A stretch of 11,032 bases of DNA from Larix sibirica (Eukaryota; Streptophyta; Pinopsida; Pinales; Pinaceae). The stretch covers positions 18,212-29,243 of the forward strand of contig NWUY0300052092.1 of NCBI GenBank assembly GCA_004151065.3. Direction: 5' to 3'. The position numbers were made by a program, and so were the translations under genes. Positions 1 through 7,920 of the stretch are shown here, piece after piece. Under the pieces are notes generated by a model. The model saw only the letters and a program-made list of their open reading frames with translations. It made no database searches and had not been told where the DNA came from. Numbering within the stretch: position 1 is the stretch's first letter; the number at the start of each line of letters is the position of its first letter.

Positions 1-70
1 TGAGTCCAACTCAGGCTCCTATAAGGCACTACCTCGACACACGAGGCTCAATCTTGACACACAAGATTGA
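1..70. repeat. Cluster of three short perfect hairpins
   Basis: Three inverted repeats sit in 70 bases. TGAGT (1-5) pairs with ACTCA (9-13). CCTCG (32-36) pairs with CGAGG (42-46) around the loop ACACA. TCAATCTTG (48-56) pairs with CAAGATTGA (62-70) around the same loop ACACA. The second and third stems are unrelated in sequence but share an identical loop, and only one base lies between them. The role is unknown. They could be a transposon terminus or a DNA or RNA structural element, and the window edge cuts off the left context. Confidence 0.6.
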
Positions 71-137
71 CTTGGAGAATGACTCATGATGATGTAACTT
101 TAACAAACTTAATGTGTTCAAAGAGAAAACTAAGGTT

Positions 138-287
138 CTAAAAAATCTTGCTCAACTCTTCACTTCCATTGGGCCATTTCACATTGGTGTAATCCACATA
201 TCTCTTCCATCTTGCTGACTTAAGGGGATATGCATCCATTTCCCTTTTCTCATATTTCTCCATAAGGAGATTGACAACGATTTCTTG
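138..287 (-). other. Short open frame of 49 codons, possible protein remnant
   Basis: On the minus strand an open frame runs from 287 to a TAG at 138-140, with an ATG at 263. The encoded peptide is rich in Lys, Glu, Tyr and Trp and contains AYPLKSARWKRYVDYTN. One in-frame stop upstream (288-290), about nine further codons lead back to another ATG. I do not recognise the family. The composition is more protein-like than other open frames of this size here, so it could be a decayed exon or transposon coding piece. A 49-codon open frame is expected by chance in DNA this AT-rich. Confidence 0.15.
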
Positions 288-1475
288 TTATTTTATTAGC
301 GAGTTGCAAACCCTCATTTAATGGTTTATTAAACCCTATATAGAGTATAAGCACTAACCAAACCCTCAATCTAAGGTTCTCCCTATGTTCAATCATGGGG
401 ATATCTAATTCAATCCACTTGCCAAAAATAATGACTTATATTCATTGATTGACCCCAAAAACTTAGACAAATAAAACCTTGAATGATGTTATAAATATAA
501 GTATACTTACTTAAAAATGTTAAGTAACGACTTCGAAATTGTAGATCTAAAAAATAATTGATGAATATTGTAGATCTAAAGTAGAAAGTTGTGGATCAAA
601 AGTATAAAGTTGAAAACATGAAGAATGTTCGTTTGAGAGTTGCATATTTGAAGAAGGAATTAGGAGATATGAAGTAAAGCATTGAGTAGACTAAAAACCA
701 TGCATCAGGGGTTTTGATTCAAATAATCACTATCTTTAATACCATGAAATAATTTTAGGATATTTAGACACTCATGAGTTAGTTAAGATCAATTTCATAT
801 AATGTGTCTTTAGGTNAATCCTATCTCAAAACCAATTACAATTAAATCAATAACTAACCCTAGACTTCTAGAAACTATTACAAGGAAGCAGAAAAATAGC
901 ATTGTCTGCTCATTTAGAAAAGATAGAACTTTGGGTCAATGCTCTTGCATCACCTTAATTCATAAACCCTCTAAAAATCTACATGGATAACAATGATTCA
1001 CTAATATGCATAAATCCAAAGCACTACAATATTTCAACTCTTACACCCCTCCATGTGCAAACCCTGCCTCAAACTTTAAATGGGCATCACTACATAAAAT
1101 GCAACATAACTATGATTACAAAAATCCGTCGATACAAAATAGGCTATGAGTCCTGCGAGTCAAAATTTCTTGCATCCTTCAATGAACAAACATTTAGGGT
1201 TTGGAAATTCAAACTAGGTCAATTCAAGAACGATATAACTAAGCACAATGGCTATTATTTATGTACAAGGATTTCAATTGAGATATTTAAGCATGGGAAC
1301 CTTAGGCAGAAGATGCCACATAATTGAGTGATATTGGTCTTGGCCTTGTGATGATGCAACTTGGTTCCTAGATTGATTATAGAATTCATTAATCTTTTTC
1401 TTCGACATTGGCTCTATCAGTTGGTCTTATGATATTTTGTTCAGTGGCATTAATGCATGATTGACATGTAATTAG
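288..1475. other. AT-rich stretch without recognisable gene
   Basis: I see no convincing coding sequence, RNA gene or terminal repeat here. A 114-codon open frame at 983-1327 on the plus strand has a low-complexity, non-domain-like product and is treated as chance. A 14-bp motif ATTGTAGATCTAAA occurs at 538-551 and again at 567-580. A short open piece at 593-676 (containing RLRVAYLKKELGDMK) has a coiled-coil look but is too short to assign. One ambiguous base lies at 816. Confidence 0.6.
816..816. other. Ambiguous base (N)
   Basis: A single N interrupts the sequence. The flanking sequence is not duplicated, so unlike the N at 5837 there is no sign of a mis-join. It may be a one-base gap placeholder or an unresolved consensus call. 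Confidence 0.9.
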
Positions 1476-1574
1476 CCATAAAAAAATAAATTTGCATTGC
1501 TATGGAACTTCCATCTCTTAGTGTGCAAACTACACACCAAGAAACATAAGTTCCATAGGTATTTTTTTGTATGG
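1476..1574. repeat. Long foldback hairpin (possible MITE or small-RNA precursor)
   Basis: Nested inverted arms form a hairpin about 100 bases long. CTATGGAACTT (1500-1510) pairs perfectly with AAGTTCCATAG (1548-1558). Inside that, CTTAGTGTG (1517-1525) pairs with CACACCAAG (1533-1541) with one mismatch around a 7-base loop. Outside, the segment 1476-1488 pairs with 1560-1574 with one bulged base. The six-base internal loops (1511-1516 and 1542-1547) are symmetric. About 11 extra bases on the left arm make an asymmetric bulge. The shape fits a small foldback transposon or a stem-loop transcript. There is no evidence of transcription. Confidence 0.65.
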
Positions 1575-2860
1575 GTAACTACGTCTCAATGATGCATCAA
1601 TGCCAACGATCAAAATATCACAAGATTAATTGAAATGGAAAAATTACACTTTGTTTCCTGGATAGAAATATATTAATGGAATTGAGCATTAAACCATACA
1701 CAGTCTTCATTCTCTGCAAAACAAATCGGTTGACTCTACACCCAATCCACCGATCAAAAAAGAAATTTGCAAGAATGCAGAAGCTCAACACAATCAAGCC
1801 AACAAGCCAATTGAATGTTATTTGCATCCAATGACTACTTTGTCTCTACCTTCTTCTACAACCCAAAAATGCCTTGCTAAATAACCTTATCTAGCAACCA
1901 GATAACATACACCATGTTTCATTCATCACACTCAAGCAAAAACTAAATAGGAACATAGCTATGACCAAGAAAACATGTCATCAATTGTCATGTAATCATT
2001 TCTAATTAATAGCGAAGCAATTAAGCATCTACAGATTGACATATAAATGAAATTAGGCGTTGAATACTACAAAGTATTTGCTCTGTTGACATGCTACATA
2101 GCATTATAGGGAAAACACTATTAGCAAATCTTGGTATTTATTTCAATTCCAAAACATGTAACCAAATTTAATAGCAGTATGCTCTGAAAACTTATACAAA
2201 GGGGAATGTGAATCTTGATATGGACACTTAGATTAAGTAAAAAAAGAAGCATGATCAATTTCTGTTGTAAATCCATCAATTGAGTGGGTCAATTGCAAGC
2301 AAAGATATCATCCCTAGCTAGCATCGTCCTATGTTGTATATGCGTTTCTCAAACTCAAACAACATCAATAAAGCACCGATAAAGTGTAAGTGTAAATTCC
2401 ATTAGTGGAAATGGAACTGGAATGGACATAGTATTTGTGATCAAGAACGTGAAAAAGCACCACAGGCAATATTCAAACCAGGCCACAACAACAACAACTT
2501 TGAACAAATATCATATAACAACATTTCAAACTTAACACTCAAACACATTGATTAAAAGGCTCTATAGCTACAAAGGACAACATACCAAAACACTAGAAAA
2601 ATTATTGTAGTTTTTCTTCGCACAAATGAGACAAGAATAGAGTAAGGATTTTAGACCAATAAGCCAAACATGTATACACTGTCACATTTGGATCACGGGT
2701 GGATCGAGTTGAGTCTATAGCTTCCTCAACGATTTGTTTTGAGAGTTGATGCTAGCCACGTCAATTTTTCACCTTACTTGTATTACCAAAAGACAAGTTA
2801 ATTGTTGTGATCCATACACAAAGATAAGGTTAAAACTTATTCTTTGTCGAAACTTATTCC
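1575..2860. other. AT-rich stretch without recognisable gene
   Basis: No coding sequence, repeat family or RNA gene could be supported. A 69-codon minus-strand open frame at 1618-1827 has a hydrophobic N-terminus but no family resemblance, and its length is ordinary for this base composition. A short CAA microsatellite (four units) lies near 2487-2500. Confidence 0.6.
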
Positions 2861-3180
2861 TTTTCAATAATAAATGATTTAACAAATGCACATTACTAAA
2901 GGGCAACCTATTTTGAATAATCATATAGAATAGTTAATGGTGTCTTTAATAATCATAAAATATTAACAAATACTCACTACTTAGTATCAAATAAAGGTTA
3001 GTCTTTGAGTATTTAGAATTCTTTTTAATAATAATTTTAAAAAATAATAGTAATCACTTCTCTTTAATAATCTTTTAGAATATTTACTAGAACCTTTTAA
3101 TAATCATTAAGTTTTTAATAATTATTAAGTATTTAGCAATGCTCATTAGATAGTCTAAAATAATAGTTTAAACACTCTCT
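2861..3180. repeat. Degenerate AT-rich repeat field (TTAATAATCA-like)
   Basis: The motif TTAATAATC or close variants recurs at irregular spacing (about 2916, 2949, 3026, 3065, 3099 and 3115), often followed by TTTAGAATATTTA or ATTAAGTATTTA. The units are too diverged to define a period. The field ends exactly at the 5' end of the LTR at 3181. It could be an eroded minisatellite or simply low-complexity AT DNA. Confidence 0.4.
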
Positions 3181-3608
3181 TGTTAGGATATTTATACATT
3201 GAGGATGCAGTTACAATCAACGTGGTAAAATGTGTTTTTTTAGTATGTATTTGTACTTATGTAATCCGACGGTCACGATATCTTCTAGATTATTTGATAG
3301 TTCATTTTCACCTCGATTTTAATAGCTATTGATATGTTGGTTAACACTTGATTGTTCCATGATCTCCATTTAAATATCATGGAGGCTAATTTGCTTGATG
3401 GTCGATTGTGATAAACTCATATATAAAATATTTTTTTCCTTTGCATCAATAGATTGATTCAAGTAGCTATTCAGCTAGGACCATGTACTATTTACCCCTA
3501 CGAGGGTTTTAACCACGTAAAACATCAGTGAGTTGATTTGTGATATGTTTGTGTGAGTAGTTTCTTATAGTGTTTGATCTTCTAGAAATGCCATGTGTTA
3601 GCCAGACA
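3181..3608 (+). mobile_element. Ty1/copia-type LTR (5' LTR position)
   Basis: A 428-bp segment has the full anatomy of a plant copia LTR. It begins TGTTAGGATATT and ends AGACA, so it has TG...CA termini. A TATA box lies at 3420-3428, and a U5-like block at 3503-3521 (GAGGGTTTTAACCACGTAA) resembles the ACGTAAA-type motif common in plant copia LTRs. A primer-binding site follows immediately at 3609, which fixes the orientation and the 3' boundary. An inverted repeat (TCCATGAT at 3356-3363, ATCATGGA at 3376-3383) lies in the U3 part. No second copy of this LTR exists in the window, so the element is either truncated or extends past the right edge. A target-site duplication cannot be tested. Confidence 0.8.
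3420..3428 (+). promoter_or_regulatory. TATA box of the copia LTR
   Basis: TATATAAAA sits 240 bases into the LTR, which suits the U3 promoter of a plant copia element. Transcription would be expected to start about 30 bases downstream, near 3450-3460, giving the U3/R boundary. Whether it is still active cannot be judged from sequence. Confidence 0.5.
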
Positions 3609-3621
3609 TGGTATCGGAGTT
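3609..3621 (+). other. Primer-binding site (initiator Met-tRNA type)
   Basis: TGGTATCGGAGTT directly follows the CA end of the LTR. The usual plant copia site complementary to the 3' end of initiator Met-tRNA is TGGTATCAGAGC, and 10 of its first 12 bases match here. It is the start point for minus-strand DNA synthesis during reverse transcription. Its position against the LTR end is the strongest single proof that 3181-3608 is a 5' LTR. Confidence 0.8.
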
Positions 3622-4216
3622 ATTATGAAGTTCCGCTTTCATTGTTGATCGAGATCTTGAATCGGTGTGGCCATGTGCATTAGAGGATTTCTAGATTCTA
3701 CTATTTCTATGTATTTTGGGGCAGAGAGAGGCGTTCCATTGCATCTAAAGCACGAATTTCAATTGGAAATGTTTTTTTTTTGTTTCACTCAAAAAGCTTT
3801 TCATTTTTGCAAGATACATCCATTTTACCAGATCAAGTGGTATATTGTTTACATTTATATATTTTTAAGAAATATTTTTCATATTCTTTCATACTTTAGT
3901 TTGATTTTATTTTCCACTCCCATTTTTTTACCTCTTTGGACTACATATGCTCTTTTTCGTGCGGTCCGTGCAAACTTGGCAAATAAAATAGATCAAAAAG
4001 GGTTTTATTCACTATGTATGCTCCTTGTTGTGTGCTTTGTATGAACTCAATAAAACAAAAACAATGAGAAATCTTGCATTTTCTAGATAAGCTAACCAAA
4101 TTCTAACGCTATTTCTAAGAAAATTTAGTTTTGGAATTTCATTTTTTTTGTTTTTGTGTGGTTGTGTAAAGTGTCTTGCAGACCAAAAACAAGGTTTTTT
4201 GGTTAGGCACACTCTC
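3622..4216 (+). other. Sequence after the primer-binding site, no gag recognised
   Basis: In an intact copia element this stretch would hold the leader and the start of gag. The first 150 bases could be leader. No nucleocapsid zinc knuckle (CX2CX4HX4C) or other gag feature appears in any frame. A 125-codon open frame at 3667-4044 is mainly hydrophobic, Phe-rich and run-derived (T tracts near 3771), which is typical of noncoding T-rich DNA. The coding part was probably lost or replaced by unrelated sequence. Confidence 0.45.
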
Positions 4217-4242
4217 TGCCACCACCACCAACAACAACAACC
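4217..4242. repeat. Trinucleotide microsatellite (CCA then ACA)
   Basis: About four ACC/CCA units run into about four CAA units, a compound imperfect microsatellite. No coding frame is associated with it. Confidence 0.85.
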
Positions 4243-4271
4243 TTATTCTCTTCCATAATATTACTAGACAT

Positions 4272-4340
4272 TTTTCTTATCTCACTAGGTTGAAAGTTAC
4301 TTTATGAGGGAAGAGGTCTTGGGTTCAAGTCCTTGTTTTT
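4272..4340 (+). mobile_element. tRNA-like SINE head with Pol III A and B boxes
   Basis: TATCTCACTAGGTTGA (from 4279) resembles the tRNA A-box region (TAGCTCAGTTGGTTGA type). GGTTCAAGTCC (4322-4332) is a good B box. The two boxes start 43 bases apart, close to the spacing in a class I tRNA. The acceptor and T stems do not pair properly, so it is not a functional tRNA, and a tRNA-derived SINE head is the likely origin. The 3' body and any A- or T-rich tail cannot be delimited, although a T run follows at about 4335-4340. A Pol III internal promoter could in principle still be recognised. Confidence 0.5.
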
Positions 4341-4842
4341 ATTACTTAAGTTCATGTAACTTTAATTTATAAAGTAGCTATATTGTAAAAGTGTTTACCA
4401 CTTGTTGTTTTATAATAGTGAGTCGCTTATTTCAAAGAAACTTATTTGTAAAAGTTAGCTACCTGCCACATGGCTCACTAGTTCTTGAAATCAAGAGTTT
4501 GTTTTTAGTGGTGTTTTTTCAACTACCTATTTATTTGAGATCTTTGCATGTAGACAATCAGTTTCTACTTTTGAATCCATATAACTTACATATTCATGAC
4601 CCCCTAATTTTGATTATTTTTGAACTCATTTTGGGCTTAATTTTGTCACAATCAACTGTTTTATGAAGGTTTATATCAAGATTACTATTAATTTGGTTTG
4701 TATTTGAGATCTTGAAGGTAATTCTTATTTAGAGGTATAATTTGTGTCTAATTCAATTGATTCTCTTTTATTTTTATTTTCTTTCTAATGAATCTCAAAT
4801 TGTTTTATTAATTGTATCTTGACTTAGTCATTTTTCCCTTCA
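4341..4842. other. T-rich stretch without recognisable gene
   Basis: No supported feature. A 91-codon plus-strand open frame at 4391-4666 is hydrophobic and Leu/Phe-rich, as expected from T-rich noncoding DNA, and matches no family I know. Confidence 0.55.
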
Positions 4843-5076
4843 GTTTTAAATTCTGCATTTATTAGCATATGTGTGGATCTCCATTGCCAAATCTGCCACA
4901 TGGATTTTGTTCATTGGTGATCCCAGATGGTGTGGTGTCCATTACAATTTACCCAGGTCATCATAAAGCATCCCCAAATCGTTGCAAATCATCTTAAAGT
5001 GTTGGGTTAAGAAAAGGGGCAACGTGGCATCATTTTCTTCATGATAATTTTGAGGACAAGCGAGAAAAAACTAATT

Positions 5077-5362
5077 TGATGCTATCATCCCAGAATATAT
5101 CCAGATCGTTGAACAAATTTCTATCTTTGGAATATTGTATTAAAAATTAATGGGAGATCGAATATTGGAATTCGATGTTTCTCTTCTGATGCATGTAAAC
5201 ATTATATAAGTGCCGTGGCCTTGTAATTGTTACGGGGGTGGGGGGAGATTGGATTTTGTACATCAAGTTGATTACTTTGTAACTCTGTTTCTTTCCAATG
5301 AAGGGTTGAATTTCCGGAAATAATATTCCGTGTACAGTCTTTGTATGATTGTTGTGAAATCA
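5077..5362 (+). mobile_element. Possible LTR segment in copy 1
   Basis: This is a tentative LTR call. The segment starts TGAT and ends ATCA, a matching inverted terminus. It has a TATA box (TATATAAG, 5203-5210), a G-rich run (5234-5245) and downstream AATAAT-like polyadenylation signals. Just upstream, one frame reads GATWHHF then FEDK, faintly like the end of a Ty3/gypsy polyprotein, and a purine-rich stretch (5051-5070) could serve as polypurine tract. Against it, no recognisable primer-binding site follows ATCA, and the weak coding frame does not stop before the proposed LTR. An alternative 3' end is at 5336. It could equally be the promoter or 3' flank of another repeat. Confidence 0.28.
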
Positions 5363-5650
5363 TTGGGGATTGGCCAACTTGTGGATTGTATTTTTATTTT
5401 TCTTCTGCAAATTCATTTACAACTTTACACAGGTACATAATTTGTCTATTAAACCGCAATGTTTGCTTATGGAAACGATTTCTGAATGTAATATCCTTGT
5501 ATTGAGTGGTAGAACAATTTCCAGTTGTGAAGATTAATTCACACAGTTTACATTTTTGTGAATTTTGTGCACACGATTTCAATTTAGAGATTAACTGTTA
5601 AATTGCATTGATACTCTGTTCTATCAGATAGATGCTCTACGTGTAAGTTA

Positions 5651-5836
5651 GTTGTAGAATTCAATAACATAGAGTAATTTTCTTTTGACTTGCCAACGCC
5701 CTGTATAGTTACCATTTCCTTTGGTAGATTCAATTGTGATTTTGGACTAACCATAGATTTTGTTGTAGAATTCAATAACATAGAATAATTTTCTTTTGAC
5801 TTGCCAACGCCCTGTATAGTTACCATTTCCTTTGGT
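5651..5836. repeat. Nested 111-bp tandem repeat, 1.7 units (copy 1)
   Basis: The unit starting GTTGTAGAATTCAATAAC at 5651 starts again at 5762, a period of 111 bp. The second unit is cut off by the N at 5837. Within the shared length one difference is visible (AGAGTAATT against AGAATAATT). The period is a multiple of three, and the minus strand stays open through it as a 37-residue peptide repeat. On that strand the difference is silent (Tyr TAC/TAT). Confidence 0.9.
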
Positions 5837-5837
5837 N
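5837..5837. other. Ambiguous base (N) at the duplication junction
   Basis: The single N lies exactly where copy 1 stops matching copy 2. The base before it (5836) is the last identical base, and the sequence after it restarts upstream material of the unit. This is what a gap closed with a placeholder between two overlapping or repetitive contig ends would look like. Confidence 0.9.
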
Positions 5838-6830
5838 GTTTAATCTTGCTAATTTCTCCATATGTGCAAGTCTCCATTACTAAATCTACCACATGGTTTT
5901 TGTTCATTGGTGATCCTAGATGGTGTGGTGTCCATTGCAATTTACCCAAGGTCATCATAAAGCATCCCCAAATCGTTGCAAATCATCTTAAAGTGTTGGG
6001 TTAAGAAAAGGGGCAACGTGGCATCATTTTCTTCATGATAATTTTGAGGACAAGCGAGAAAAAACTAATTTGATGCTATCATCCCAGAATATATCCAGAT
6101 CGTTGAACAAATTTCTATCTTTGGAATATTGTATTAAAAATTAATGGGAGATCGAATATTGGAATTCGATGTTTCTCTTCTGATGCATGTAAACATTATA
6201 TAAGTGCCGTGGCCTTGTAATTGTTACGGGGGTGGGGGGAGATTGGATTTTGTACATCAAGTTGATTACTTTGTAACTCTGTTTCTTTCCAATGAAGGGT
6301 TGAATTTCCGGAAATAATATTCCGTGTACAGTCTTTGTATGATTGTTGTGAAATCATTGGGGATTGGCCAACTTGTGGATTGTATTTTTATTTTTCTTCT
6401 GCAAATTCATTTACAACTTTACACAGGTACATAATTTGTCTATTAAACCGCAATGTTTGCTTATGGAAACGATTTCTGAATGTAATATCCTTGTATTGAG
6501 TGGTAGAACAATTTCCAGTTGTGAAGATTAATTCACACAGTTTACATTTTTGTGAATTTTGTGCACACGATTTCAATTTAGAGATTAACTGTTAAATTGC
6601 ATTGATACTCTGTTCTATCAGATAGATGCTCTACGTGTAAGTTAGTTGTAGAATTCAATAACATAGAGTAATTTTCTTTTGACTTGCCAACGCCCTGTAT
6701 AGTTACCATTTCCTTTGGTAGATTCAATTGTGATTTTGGACTAACCATAGATTTTGTTGTAGAATTCAATAACATAGAATAATTTTCTTTTGACTTGCCA
6801 ACGCCCTGTATAGTTACCATTTCCTTTGGT
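5838..6830 (+). repeat. Tandem duplication copy 2 (994-bp offset)
   Basis: This is the second copy of the unit described at 4843-5836, and bases 5949-6830 match 4955-5836 exactly. Unlike copy 1 it continues past the junction point into the rest of the second 111-bp unit and unique DNA. Its first ~110 bp differs from copy 1 by substitutions, several of them C/T or G/A transitions, and small indels. On the minus strand this leader is open in frame with the 37-residue repeats (5584-5958), whereas the copy 1 leader is frameshifted and has stops. Confidence 0.9.
6071..6356 (+). mobile_element. Possible LTR segment in copy 2
   Basis: Identical to the segment at 5077-5362, with TGAT...ATCA ends and a TATA box at 6197-6204. 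The same doubts apply. If these are LTRs, the matching extends well beyond them on both sides, so a simple 5'/3' LTR pair cannot explain the duplication. Confidence 0.28.
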
Positions 6831-6859
6831 AGATTCAATTGTGATTTTGGACCAACCAT
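6578..6859 (-). other. Open frame over 37-residue repeats, unassigned
   Basis: On the minus strand the 111-bp units translate as about two tandem 37-residue repeats containing LPKEMVTIQGVGKSKENYS. A short non-repeated tail (EHLSDRTEYQCNLTVNL) precedes the stop near 6578. The frame stays open upstream to about 6914. Between units one nucleotide difference is silent (Tyr) and one changes Ser to Gly. The same frame occurs in copy 1 (5584-5958), reaching across the N. A second open frame (6388-6576, copy 1 at 5394-5582) follows in another register. I recognise no domain. It may be a decayed transposon protein or an open frame arising only because the period is a multiple of three. Confidence 0.2.
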
Positions 6860-6866
6860 AGATTTT
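6645..6866. repeat. Nested 111-bp tandem repeat, 2 full units (copy 2)
   Basis: Units run 6645-6755 and 6756-6866, then three bases of a third unit (GTT) before the sequence becomes unique. The units differ at two visible sites: AGAGTAATT against AGAATAATT, and GGACTAACC against GGACCAACC. Copy 1 of the larger duplication has only 1.7 units because of the N junction. Confidence 0.9.
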
Positions 6867-7666
6867 GTTCGATTGATGTTTCCTTGGTTACATAGTGTAT
6901 ATTTAATTCAAACATAATTTGTCTTTTGTAAATAAACACCCTGTCTATTTAATTTAATATGCTGCCAGTAAACTCTCTTTTGAATATGAAATTTAGTTTT
7001 TTTGGTTTTTCAAGAGTTAGTTGGTATACGAATTAAAACCAAGTTTTGTCCTGAGGTCATTGCATAGGGTTGACTAGTTTGTGAGAGCCGATTTCTTGTG
7101 AGTAAATGCTATATATTTTGATTGTGGAACAAATTATGAAATATATTTCTTCTTTTGTCATTTCAGTTATCGGTATTGTAAAGCCTGGATTAAGTCTGTA
7201 AAACAATTTTTTATTGATTTTCCATGCTCTATGCATAAATTTGATCTTGAGTTGATGTTGTATGATATTCAATCAGAAATAGGTAGCAGATCCATCTTTC
7301 TCTTCCAAGCATTAGACGTCCTACTCAACGATTTCTTTCGTGGATTTAGAGTTTAAGGTTAGACTTCTTCGTATATTCTATTTGGTTATTCCTTAGCTTG
7401 TTTATGAGGTTCTAGACGCTTATTAAAATAGATACTCTATTTGCCTTTATATAAATATTCATGCCTTATTTTGGTATAACCTGGGAACAAATACTTTATT
7501 GGTTTAACTTTATAGGCATGAACATAATATCTTTAAGGGAAAAGGGATTCTACCCTATGTTGAACTCTGTACATAAGAAATATTAGAAGGAGAGGTTTTA
7601 TTGAAGAATCTCATATTTGTTTCAAATGCTGTGTTAAAAGTGGTACTTTATGCTCAGAAAATATTT
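6867..7666. other. AT-rich stretch without a recognised gene
   Basis: No family could be assigned. The only item of note is a plus-strand open frame at 7102-7356, listed separately. A 71-codon open frame on the opposite strand (7057-7272) has no recognisable features. Confidence 0.5.
7102..7356 (+). other. Open frame with an intron-like acceptor, weak exon candidate
   Basis: A plus-strand frame is open for 84 codons between TGA (7099-7101) and TAA (7354-7356). A pyrimidine-rich tract ending in CAG (about 7147-7166) looks like a plant 3' splice site. The 62 codons after it (7168-7353) give a mixed, not low-complexity, peptide including MHKFDLELMLYDIQ and ending DVLLNDFFRGFRV. There is no convincing start codon, donor partner or known domain. 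At this base composition one or two such open frames are expected by chance in 11 kb, so I rate it low. Confidence 0.15.
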
Positions 7667-7850
7667 GGTAGTTCTAGGAAATGTAAGGTAGTTAATTAGG
7701 AGCTAATAAAATTTAGGTAGTTTATTAGATAGGAATGGTTGTAGAATTTAAAACTTACATTTAATTCAGGTTAAAGTGTAGGGAATGTTAGGTAGTTCAT
7801 TAGGTTAGAAGTGTTATTAAAATAGAATTTAAAAATTATTTCTTTTAAAT
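7667..7850. repeat. Degenerate GGTAGTT repeat field
   Basis: GGTAGTTnnTTAG-type motifs occur at about 7667, 7687, 7714 and 7790. Two larger blocks (about 7676-7752 and 7780-7835) run through AGGAAATG, GGTAGTT, ATTAGG and AGAATTTAAAA in the same order. This is an eroded local duplication with unit length near 75-105 bp and several indels. No function is apparent. Confidence 0.5.
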
Positions 7851-7873
7851 TTAGGAAATATTAAGTTTTGTAA

Positions 7874-7920
7874 TTTGAATGCAATAGGATAATATGTATT
7901 TAAAATTGGTTGCATTCAAA
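7874..7920. repeat. Perfect 11-bp inverted repeat
   Basis: TTTGAATGCAA (7874-7884) and TTGCATTCAAA (7910-7920) are exact reverse complements with a 25-bp loop. The pairing extends outward with a small bulge (TAAT against ATTA). It could be the ends of a tiny foldback element or chance. Confidence 0.6.

Larger units (their letters stand above)
4843..5836 (+). repeat. Tandem duplication copy 1 (994-bp offset)
   Basis: This segment recurs directly downstream at 5838-6830. Bases 4955-5836 (882 bp) read identically to 5949-6830 by eye, including all homopolymer runs. The first ~110 bp (4843-4954) is only about 80-85% similar to 5838-5948, with small indels. Copy 1 ends abruptly at the N at 5837, where copy 2 continues. 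The unit holds an LTR-like segment (5077-5362) and the first part of a 111-bp repeat array. It could be a recent tandem duplication, a gene-converted pair, a tandem transposon joined through shared LTRs, or an assembly artefact from overlapping contig ends. Confidence 0.9.

Noticed and set aside
983-1327. 114-codon plus-strand open frame
   Set aside because: No domain or family resemblance, and no neighbouring promoter, splice or gene context. Its length is within chance for this AT content.
1618-1827. 69-codon minus-strand open frame with a hydrophobic N-terminus, as a small membrane protein
   Set aside because: No supporting context or homology, and open frames of this length are common by chance here.
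3667-4044. 125-codon open frame downstream of the primer-binding site, as a possible gag
   Set aside because: The product is Phe/Ile/Leu-rich from T tracts and lacks a zinc knuckle or any gag feature.
5234-5250. G-rich run followed by AGATTGG as a copia polypurine tract and LTR start (also at 6228-6244)
   Set aside because: It resembles the GGGAGATTG junction of copia elements, but the following sequence lacks the TGTTG-type start and the run lies just downstream of a TATA box.
5394-5582. Cys-containing minus-strand open frame (also at 6388-6576), compared loosely with the linker before the GIY-YIG domain of Penelope-like elements
   Set aside because: Only scattered Cys and hydrophobic positions agree. 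There is no GIY-YIG motif or reverse transcriptase around it, and the frame opens at TTG rather than ATG. The resemblance is at chance level.
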